Part shown: in pieces, positions 44,125 through 51,119 of the stretch | Numbering within the stretch: the first letter of the stretch is position 1 | Layout: every line of letters starts with the position of its first letter | From: CAYTBN01 sp964542165 | Lineage (GTDB): Bacteria; Myxococcota_A; UBA796; UBA9615; CAYRNR01 | Assembly (NCBI GenBank): GCA_964542165.1 | Contig: CAZITQ010000019.1 | Coordinates: 1-64,000 of the forward strand | Direction of reading: 5' to 3' | DNA length: 64,000 nt | The notes under the pieces: model-generated | What the model was told of the DNA's origin: nothing | Seen by the model: only the letters and a program-made list of their open reading frames with translations | Databases searched by the model: none | Made by a program: the position numbers and the translations under genes

Positions 44125-45573
44125 TCAGAGGCGCGGAAGCACCGACTTCATCGAGGCCCGCTGTTCCGGCTCGCTCACGAGGACGGCGGCCAGGGCCGGC
44201 CGGGCCCACTCGGGGGCCCGTTCCAAGATCGCCCGGGGATCGGACGTCTCGACGAGCATCAGCAGCCGCAGGAACGAATCCTCGCGGTACGCGCGTTCGC
44301 CGGTGGCGAGCTCGAAGAGGATCAGGCCGAAGGAGAAGGCGTCGGTGGCCTGGCTGGAGGGCACCCCGGAGATCTGCTCGGGGGCCATGTACGCGGGCGT
44401 ACCGCGGAGGCTCCCTTCCGACACGCCGGGGCCACGCGGGTCGGACACGGTGCCCGCCGTCCTGTCCTCCGCGGCCACGGAATCCTCCTCGGTCGTGCCG
44501 TCGCGCTCCCCCGGAGGGGTGGGCGGGTCCACGGACTTGCCGTGCCGCTGGGCGATCCCGAAGTCCAGCAGTTTCACCCGACCCTCGTCGGTGATCATCA
44601 CGTTAGCGGGCTTCAGATCGCCGTGGACCACGCCCGCCTCGTGGGACGCGACGAGGGCCTCGGCCACCGACCGCGCGATCCGGCGAGCCTCGGACTCGCT
44701 CGGAGCCCCCTCCGCCAGGAGACGGTCCAGGGACTTCCCCGACAGCAGCTCCATCGCGATCACCGGAACCCCTTCGGGCCGCTCGACCGCGTACACGGTG
44801 CAGATCCCCGGGTGATTGAGGGCGCCCGCCGAGCGGGCCTCGTGCAGGGCTGCATCGACATTGATCCGCGCACCGCCTCGCAGCACTTTGAGGGCCACGG
44901 GACGCTCCAGGGTCTCGTCCCAGGCCTCGAGCACCTGACCGAAGGCGCCCTGGCCGATGGGGCTGCGGATCCGGTAGTGGCCCAGGACCGTGCCCGGCTG
45001 GAGTAGCGCGGACGGGTCCAGCGTGCCGTCGGCGCGGGCCCAGTTCGCAGGGCAGAGCCCGCCGCTGCCCAGGGCCTCCAGCACCCGCAGGGTCTCCTCG
45101 GTGCTGCGTCCCACGTCCAGGTTGTGGACCACCTGGTACTGAACGACGCCCTCGGGATCGATCAGGAACAGTCCCCGGGTGGCCACTCCCTGATCGGCCA
45201 CGAACACGCCCATCGCCCTGGCGAGCTTGCCGTTGACGTCGCTGGCGAGGGGAAACCGCAACGGGCCCACTCCCCCCCGCTCGGGGGGCGTCATCAGCCA
45301 CTCCTCGTGCCGCTCCACCGGATCCACGCTCACCCCGAGCACCTGGCACTGCTGGGCGTGGAACTCGGCGATGTGCGCGCTGTAGGCGATGAGCTCGGTG
45401 GGGCACACGAAGGTGAAGTCGCGGGGGTAGAACAGCAGCGCGAGCCACCGACCGCGGTAGTCCGACGACCTCGCCCGTCCCCGCGAGGTGCCGTAGGGGT
45501 TGGTACAGGGCATGTCGAACACCGGCACCTGGCGACCCACCAGCAGTGACGGGGGGGATGACTCGTCGCTCAC
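44125..45573 (-). CDS. Peroxiredoxin-Ser/Thr kinase fusion
   Basis: A 482-residue single chain. Residues 10-180 are a 2-Cys peroxiredoxin of the AhpC class: the peroxidatic cysteine C57 lies in PRDFTFVCPTEL and the resolving cysteine C174 in GGLCPANW. Residues 200-482 are a Hanks-type kinase: IGQGAFGQV (206-214), Lys229 in VALKVL, HGDLKPAN (317-324, Gly replacing the usual Arg, so a non-RD kinase), DFG (338-340) and APE (397-399). A highly charged insert of about 45 residues lies in the activation segment (345-390). The GTG start (45573) has AGGAGG nine bases upstream. It reads as a one-component peroxide sensor whose oxidation state could control phosphorylation; that link is inferred. It lies 66 nt downstream of the HgcAB-like gene. 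Confidence 0.92.
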   Translation of the reverse strand: MSDESSPPSLLVGRQVPVFDMPCTNPYGTSRGRARSSDYRGRWLALLFYPRDFTFVCPTELIAYSAHIAEFHAQQCQVLGVSVDPVERHEEWLMTPPERGGVGPLRFPLASDVNGKLARAMGVFVADQGVATRGLFLIDPEGVVQYQVVHNLDVGRSTEETLRVLEALGSGGLCPANWARADGTLDPSALLQPGTVLGHYRIRSPIGQGAFGQVLEAWDETLERPVALKVLRGGARINVDAALHEARSAGALNHPGICTVYAVERPEGVPVIAMELLSGKSLDRLLAEGAPSESEARRIARSVAEALVASHEAGVVHGDLKPANVMITDEGRVKLLDFGIAQRHGKSVDPPTPPGERDGTTEEDSVAAEDRTAGTVSDPRGPGVSEGSLRGTPAYMAPEQISGVPSSQATDAFSFGLILFELATGERAYREDSFLRLLMLVETSDPRAILERAPEWARPALAAVLVSEPEQRASMKSVLPRL

Positions 45574-45639
45574 CTCGGGGAACCTCCTACTCTCGGATCC
45601 AAGACGATATCGAAGCCAGGCGCCGAACGGAACCGGCAG

Positions 45640-46722
45640 CTATCCATCTTCGGCGCGCGAAGCGCGAATCGCGCCGTCGGTGCACTGGCGGACGCATGCG
45701 GTGCATCCCGTACAGGCCGCCGCGTGAGCCAGGCTGCCTCTGCCCTCGTCGTCGCTCTCCCAGACGCCCACCGGGCAGACCTGGACGCACTGACCGCAGG
45801 CGGTGCAACGATCCGCGCGTAGGGACAGGACCCTGACGCCGTTGAGCAGGTCGGTGCGCAGGGTCCCGGCGAAGGCCACGTTGCCCAGCGAGCGGACGCC
45901 CATCCGCGCCATCATCGGATCGAAGTCGCTGGCCATGGTCGACGACAGCCCCCCCAGCTCACTGCCCCAGACCATGACCATCGACATGGCGATGATCAGG
46001 TCAGCGCGGGGTCGCGGGGCCGGGTTGTCCAGCATCCACTCGGTCGCCACCAGCGCCCCTCCCAGCAGCAGGTCGATCACCAGGGCCTTGGTCCAGCCGG
46101 CCTTCGTGGGGATCCAGGGGACCAGGGCGTAGAACACCAGGAAGGTGATCGCGGAGAGGGCCACGTAGTCGATCAGTAGACCGCGACCGAAGATCGCAAA
46201 GCCGACGAGCCCCGCGAGGAAGAACGCGAACATGCTGCCCAGGGCCGTGTCGTAGCGCTCCGCGAGGCCGTAACGGACGCGGCGCAGCGAGGGGTCGCGC
46301 GCTCCTCCCAGGTAGCGCGGGATTTCGCCCATGTGCGTCGGGCCCCATTCCACGTCCCAGCCGGCCTCCTTCGCCACGTCCGCGGCGCGGATGCCCGGAG
46401 CGCCGAGGACCGGGAGGACCAGGGTGCGGTGGTCCACCTCCTCACCCACCCCGGAGGTCTTCACCGCGGACACCACCGATCGGGTGGAGAACTCCCCCGC
46501 CCCCGCGGCACACCAGACGTTGACCCCCTTGGACTCCGCCACCAGCAGCCACAGGTCCAGCCCTCGCAGCGCGCGCTGCAGGCGACGCACGGTCAGGTGG
46601 AAATTGCAGGTGACGAGGACCGGGCTGTCCCGACCCGGATTCCCGATCCGCCGCAGGCCCGTGGGGGTGGGTGCGGGGAAGAGCCGGAAGAGCAGGCCCC
46701 ACAGGGACACCAACCACGACAT
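45640..46722 (-). CDS. HgcA-HgcB-like fusion: corrinoid domain, membrane helices, two [4Fe-4S] ferredoxin
   Basis: A 360-residue membrane protein. Residues 25-145 match the HgcA/CFeSP-type corrinoid domain, with the cap-helix motif NVWCAAGAGEFST; C71 is the expected lower-axial cobalt ligand. Mercury-methylating HgcA normally has Lys after NVWCAAG, which here is Ala. Further HgcA-like phrases are VDHRTLVLPVLGAPGI and VEWGPTHMGEIPRYL. Three to four helices span about 160-255. The C-terminus has two [4Fe-4S] sites: C306, C309, C312, C316 and C337, C340, C343, C347, like HgcB. Its ATG overlaps the methyltransferase stop (TGATG). Fused HgcAB-like proteins are known to be distinct from true mercury methylators. 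A corrinoid methyl-transfer function with Fe-S re-reduction is likely; the acceptor is unknown. Confidence 0.87.
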   Translation of the reverse strand: MSWLVSLWGLLFRLFPAPTPTGLRRIGNPGRDSPVLVTCNFHLTVRRLQRALRGLDLWLLVAESKGVNVWCAAGAGEFSTRSVVSAVKTSGVGEEVDHRTLVLPVLGAPGIRAADVAKEAGWDVEWGPTHMGEIPRYLGGARDPSLRRVRYGLAERYDTALGSMFAFFLAGLVGFAIFGRGLLIDYVALSAITFLVFYALVPWIPTKAGWTKALVIDLLLGGALVATEWMLDNPAPRPRADLIIAMSMVMVWGSELGGLSSTMASDFDPMMARMGVRSLGNVAFAGTLRTDLLNGVRVLSLRADRCTACGQCVQVCPVGVWESDDEGRGSLAHAAACTGCTACVRQCTDGAIRASRAEDG

Positions 46723-47390
46723 CAGGCGCCCTCCCCACCGGGCGACAGGGCCACGATCAGGGCCAGGGCATCGCCGTGACTCCGCTCCTCCTTCGCGATC
46801 CGGAATCCGGCCCGGGTCACCTCGCCGGCCAGGTCCGGGACCGGGCGGGTGCTCGCGCCGCTGGACAGGTAGGTCGCCGCCAGCGCCACCGTCCGTGTCC
46901 CGCCGTACACCAGCCGCCGCCCGAACGTCCGCGGCACCACCTCGGCGGCCACCACGATCCTGCCGTCGGGCCTCAGGATCCGCAGCGCGTGACGCAGGGT
47001 GTACCGGCGCTCGTCGTCGCTCAGCTCGCTGAACACCAGCGTGGCGACCACGGCGTCCCGGGATCGGGCGGGCAGCTCGTCCATACCGTCGACGCCCATC
47101 CGGCGTACCGCGAACCGTTCGCCGAGGTCGGCGCGGGCGATTCGCTCGCGGGCCTGCTCCACCATTCCCCGGCTCCGGTCGAACCCCTGTACGGCGCAGC
47201 CACGCTCGACCAGCAGCTGGGCCAGCTCGCCGGTGCCGCAGCCGATCTCCAGCACCTCGCTACCCCCGGGCACCTCGGCCGCGACCTGCTGCTTGATCCC
47301 GGCGACCCTCCCCCCGCTGGCGAGATCCATACGCCGGTCGTACGACGACGGGCGGCCCTCGAGGATCTTCATGAACACGTAGCTGAACAT
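46722..47390 (-). CDS. cpaM: SAM-dependent methyltransferase, CpaM-like (corrinoid-protein-associated)
   Basis: A 222-residue class I methyltransferase. Motif I is VLEIGCGTGELAQLL, with the acidic post-I residue in VQGFDRSRGMVEQA; later motifs are DAVVATLVFSELSDDERRYTLRHALRILRPDGRIVVAAEVVP. The N-terminus (YVFMKILEGRPSSYDRRMDLASGG) fits methyltransferases described as partners of HgcAB-like fusion proteins. Its stop codon overlaps the start of that fusion gene (TGATG), so the two products are made together. It may methylate the corrinoid, the protein, or the substrate that the corrinoid carries. The ATG at 47390 has GGAAGG 13 bases upstream. Confidence 0.82.
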   Translation of the reverse strand: MFSYVFMKILEGRPSSYDRRMDLASGGRVAGIKQQVAAEVPGGSEVLEIGCGTGELAQLLVERGCAVQGFDRSRGMVEQARERIARADLGERFAVRRMGVDGMDELPARSRDAVVATLVFSELSDDERRYTLRHALRILRPDGRIVVAAEVVPRTFGRRLVYGGTRTVALAATYLSSGASTRPVPDLAGEVTRAGFRIAKEERSHGDALALIVALSPGGEGA

Positions 47391-47447
47391 CGGACTGCGG
47401 CAACCTTCCGGGTGGCTCGGCCAGCCTACGGGGTTCGGAGCTCCGGT

Positions 47448-48851
47448 CTAGTGGACCTCCTCCGCGCCGGCGATCGCCAGCTGTGCCCAGGCCACATCCG
47501 CGCCCTCCACGTCGGAGAGCTGGGCCTCGAAACTCCGGCAGGCCTCGTCCACGGCCTCGCGGGAATCGGCGGGGTAGCGCAGCCGGACCAGCCGCTCGGC
47601 CATGGGCTCGCCCGCCAGGTCGACGGCGCCCGGATCGGGATCCAGGAGCTCGAGGATCAGGTCCCAGTCCGTGAGCCGATCGCCGGGCTCCTTCGCCATG
47701 GCCCCCTGGATGAAGGTCGACAGAGCCTGCGGCAGGTCCGGCTTGACCGCGTCCATGTCCGGCGGGGATTCGTACGCGTGGGCCATCATCAACTTCTCGA
47801 TCGTCGGCGCCGAGTAGGGGGGCGTCCCGACGACCGACTCGTAGGCCATCACCCCCAGCGCGTAGATGTCCGCCCGGCCATCGATGGCCTGCCCCAGCGC
47901 GGTCTCGGGGGCCAGATACCCCGGGGTGCCGGACACGGTGTTGTTGGGGCCACCCATCTCCGAGTCGATCCGATGGGAGATGCCGAAGTCCATCAGCTTG
48001 ACCTGGTCGTTCTCGTCCACAGAGCAGTTGGCGGGCTTCACGTCCCGGTGCACGATGCCGCGCTCGTGGGCATAGCGGAGGCCCTCGCCCACCTGCCGCA
48101 GGAGGGTCATCGCCCGCGCCGGTTGCAGGGGCCCCTCGTCCCGGAGCACCTCGCGCAGGTTGCGGCCCCGCAGTCGCTCCATGACCAGGAAGTACGTGGC
48201 GTACGCTGACTCGGTGTCCAGCACCTGCACGATGCGCGGGTGCTCCAGGCTGGCGATCAGGCGGGCCTCGTCCAGGAACCGCTCGTGGAACTTGGGATCG
48301 TAGGCCAGCGAGTGACTGAGCATCTTGACCGCCACCACCCGATCCAGGCGGGTGTGGAGGGCCTCGTAGACCTTGGACGAGAACCCCTCGCCGATCTTGC
48401 CCAGCAGCTTGTACTTGCCAATCTGGTCGATGCCCGCGCCCTCCTCCAGGCGCTTGCCGAGCAGCTCGGTCAACACCCTCGCCAGGGGCAGGTGCTGGTG
48501 GAGCAACGGCAGCAGGGTGTCGCGGTCGATGGCGAGGGTGCCCACGTCGGTCTCGGCGATCACGTCCGCGGTGCGGGGCAGGCCGGTCAACATCGCGATC
48601 TCGCCCACGATGGCCCCAGGACCGAGCCGGGCCTCGAACTTCAGGCGTCCCTCCGCATCGAGGATCGGGATCCGCACCGTGCCGTCGCGAATGATGTGCA
48701 TGCCGCCACCGGTCCCCCCGCGACTCAGGACACGGTGTCCGGCGCGGAACGAGACCTCCCGCATCTGCTCGGCGAAGGCGCGCCGACCCCGTCGGTCGAG
48801 GGAGTCGAAGCCGTGGACCTTGGACAGAAAACGCGTGATCGCTCTGGTCAT
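47448..48851 (-). CDS. Ser/Thr protein kinase with N-terminal cyclic-nucleotide-binding domain
   Basis: A 467-residue soluble kinase. Residues about 15-135 are a cNMP-binding domain, with the phosphate-binding cassette GAIVGEIAMLTGLPRTADV. Residues 145-405 are a Hanks-type kinase: IGEGFSSKVYEA, Lys176 in VAVKML, HRDVKPAN (268-275), DFG (288-290) and APE. A short helical tail ends the protein. The family analogy is eukaryotic PKG, where nucleotide binding in cis relieves inhibition. No adenylate cyclase lies nearby. ATG 48851 (G-rich SD) is preferred; an in-frame ATG at 48908 adds 19 residues. It precedes the methyltransferase by 57 nt and may head a four-gene unit with the corrinoid fusion and the peroxiredoxin kinase. 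Confidence 0.88.
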   Translation of the reverse strand: MTRAITRFLSKVHGFDSLDRRGRRAFAEQMREVSFRAGHRVLSRGGTGGGMHIIRDGTVRIPILDAEGRLKFEARLGPGAIVGEIAMLTGLPRTADVIAETDVGTLAIDRDTLLPLLHQHLPLARVLTELLGKRLEEGAGIDQIGKYKLLGKIGEGFSSKVYEALHTRLDRVVAVKMLSHSLAYDPKFHERFLDEARLIASLEHPRIVQVLDTESAYATYFLVMERLRGRNLREVLRDEGPLQPARAMTLLRQVGEGLRYAHERGIVHRDVKPANCSVDENDQVKLMDFGISHRIDSEMGGPNNTVSGTPGYLAPETALGQAIDGRADIYALGVMAYESVVGTPPYSAPTIEKLMMAHAYESPPDMDAVKPDLPQALSTFIQGAMAKEPGDRLTDWDLILELLDPDPGAVDLAGEPMAERLVRLRYPADSREAVDEACRSFEAQLSDVEGADVAWAQLAIAGAEEVH

Positions 48852-49013
48852 GGAGCCCCCGTTCGCGACCGACGCGACCCCCGCCATGGCCCGCCGGCGA
48901 GACATCATTGGACCACACCGCGACCGTCGCGTGTGCCCGGGCAAATCCTGGTTTCCCGGCGCGCGCCCGGCCGTGCTATAGCGTTGTCCCCCTCGGGAGA
49001 TCGGGAGGAGAGC

Positions 49014-51068
49014 ATGTTCAGGACGACGTTCACCGCCCTGGGATTGGCGCTTGTGCTGGCGACAGCCGGGTGCGGGGGGAAAGCCCCGTCCGGCCCAGGG
49101 ACCGCCCTCGGAACCGCAGGTCAGGACGAGGCGGTCGAGACCGCTCTGGCGGACGGGGAGACCGCGGCCACCGCCATGGGGATCGTCCGTCACGTCCTCT
49201 ACGGCGAAGAGGCGCCGGACTCGGGGACGCTGGACGGGCTGCCCGGACGCCGTGCCTTCGTCTGTGCCTACCAGGAACGGCCCAAGAAGCTCTGCGCCAC
49301 GGGCGCCGGAGACGACCTGGCCGGATCCATCGAGGCCGCCGCGACCGCACTGAAGGAGTCGGCCGGCAAGCGGATCGACCCCGACGAGGCCCCATCGATC
49401 CGCCTCAAATTCGAGGTGGTCACCACCTCGCGCACGCGAAGCTTCGACAAGGAGTACGACAAGCCCAAGCGGCGACGGGCCGCCACCTACGGCTTCTTCG
49501 TGAGCACGGAGAACGGCGAGATCTCCTTCCTGCTGCCGTCGGAGATGCTCGAGGACGGGCTGCACGGCAAGAAGGGCTTCAAGCGCGACAAGGTCCGCAA
49601 GCAGCTCGTGCGCCGCAACAGCGACGTGGACTCGCTGCCCGACGCCTTCGACTACGAGGAGTTCCAGACCGTCGCCTGGGTCGAGAAAGACGAGCCGGGC
49701 GTCACGCCGCCGGGGGTGTTCCAGCTGTACCGCCTCCACCCCCGGGAGTTCGCCGAGGCCTCCCCCGAGGTGCTGCTCCAGCGCTCGGTCTGGGCCGCGG
49801 ACTACCTGATGTCGTCCATCAGCGAGGACGGCAAGATCCGCTACCGCTACCGGACGGTGCAGGACCAGGACAGCAAGTCCTACAACCTGATCCGCCACGC
49901 GGGCACCACCTACTCGATCCTGCAGGTCTACGACCGCACCCGGTTCGAGCCCTACAAGCACGCCTCGGTGGCCGCCATCGAATACCTGTTTACACACACG
50001 CGGCAGGACCGCCGCACCGGCCCCTTCCTGCCCGAGGACAGCCCGGACTTCGGCGAGTCGCTGTTCGTGGTCAGCCTGCCCAAGGGCGGGGCCCGGGAGG
50101 GGGACGTGCACCTGGGCGGCGCCGGCCTGGCGCTGGTGATGCTCGACCAGTACGTGGAGTCCACCGGTGACACCCAGACCTACCTGGAGCAGAGCCGGGC
50201 CATGGCCCGCTTCATCGTCGCATCCCAGAAGGAGGACGGCGAGTTCCTCTCCTTCCCGCCCCGGCGCGCAGGCGAGCCCCCTTGCCGCGACGAGGTCTCC
50301 CCCTACTACCCCGGCGAGGCGATCCTGGGCCTGATCCGCCTGTACTCCTACGACCCCAACCCCCTGTGGAAGGACACCGCCGTGCGGGCCGCCGACTGGC
50401 TCATCGACGTGCGGGACAAGGGCAAGAACGAGTCCAAGCTGGCCAACGACCACTGGCTGATGCTGGGACTGAGCTACCTCTACCTCTACACCGAGGACGA
50501 GCGGTACCTGGACCACTCGATCAACATCTGCGGAGCCGTGGACTACCAGTACCGCAAGAACGAGAACGCCTGGGAGCAGTACCCGGACTTCCGCGGCGGC
50601 TACTACGACCCGCCCCGCTCCACCCCGGCCGCCACCCGCGGCGAGGGCCTGGGCGCCGTGCTGGAGACCTGCCACCTGGCCGGCAAGGATTGCCGCTGGA
50701 TCGAAGACCTGCTGATGGAGACCGTCCGCCACGAGATGCTCAGCCAGTACGACCCGGACATGAGCTACTGGATGAAGAACCCGGCCAAGGCCTTCGGCGG
50801 CTGGAACGGCGGCCTGCTGGACACCGACGTCCGCAACGACTTCGTCCAGCACAACATGAGCTCGCTGCTCGGCGCCGAGCGCCACCTCCTCCGCCGCGCC
50901 GACGTCACGGTGCCCGGCGGACCCGGGTGGATGGAGAAGCGGCTGGACGGCACCGAGTACCCGGGGATCCCGGCGGACGAGATGGCCAGGCTCCGGGAGG
51001 CGAGCGTGCGGTATCGGGGGGAGACGGAGTGGGAGACCCAGGCGGCGAAGACCGCGACGGATCCGTGA
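49014..51068 (+). CDS. Lipoprotein with alpha/alpha-barrel (epimerase- or glycosidase-like) domain
   Basis: A 684-residue lipoprotein. ATG 49014 follows AGGAG, and the lipobox is LATAGC. The first 260 residues are mixed alpha/beta. Residues about 270-660 show the helix-pair periodicity of an (alpha/alpha)6 toroid: RSVWAADYLMSSISEDGKIRYRY, SYNLIRHAGTTYSILQVYD, HLGGAGLALVMLDQYVESTGD, YYPGEAILGLIRLYSYDPN, DHWLMLGLSYLYLYTEDERY, and RGEGLGAVLETCHLAG. This fold is used by glucuronyl C5-epimerases, unsaturated-glycan hydrolases and lanthionine-type enzymes. The aromatic-rich loops favour a carbohydrate substrate. No exact family is claimed. It is divergent from the cNMP kinase gene across 162 bp. 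Confidence 0.77.
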   Translation: MFRTTFTALGLALVLATAGCGGKAPSGPGTALGTAGQDEAVETALADGETAATAMGIVRHVLYGEEAPDSGTLDGLPGRRAFVCAYQERPKKLCATGAGDDLAGSIEAAATALKESAGKRIDPDEAPSIRLKFEVVTTSRTRSFDKEYDKPKRRRAATYGFFVSTENGEISFLLPSEMLEDGLHGKKGFKRDKVRKQLVRRNSDVDSLPDAFDYEEFQTVAWVEKDEPGVTPPGVFQLYRLHPREFAEASPEVLLQRSVWAADYLMSSISEDGKIRYRYRTVQDQDSKSYNLIRHAGTTYSILQVYDRTRFEPYKHASVAAIEYLFTHTRQDRRTGPFLPEDSPDFGESLFVVSLPKGGAREGDVHLGGAGLALVMLDQYVESTGDTQTYLEQSRAMARFIVASQKEDGEFLSFPPRRAGEPPCRDEVSPYYPGEAILGLIRLYSYDPNPLWKDTAVRAADWLIDVRDKGKNESKLANDHWLMLGLSYLYLYTEDERYLDHSINICGAVDYQYRKNENAWEQYPDFRGGYYDPPRSTPAATRGEGLGAVLETCHLAGKDCRWIEDLLMETVRHEMLSQYDPDMSYWMKNPAKAFGGWNGGLLDTDVRNDFVQHNMSSLLGAERHLLRRADVTVPGGPGWMEKRLDGTEYPGIPADEMARLREASVRYRGETEWETQAAKTATDP

Positions 51069-51119
51069 CGTCGAACGCCAGCTGAGATTCGGACCTCTGG
51101 GGCCGGGCGATCGGGCCGG

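Noticed and set aside
45640..46722. Calling the fusion a true mercury methylase
   Set aside because: The protein is fused and carries Ala where HgcA has Lys in the cap helix. Family knowledge favours a different substrate.
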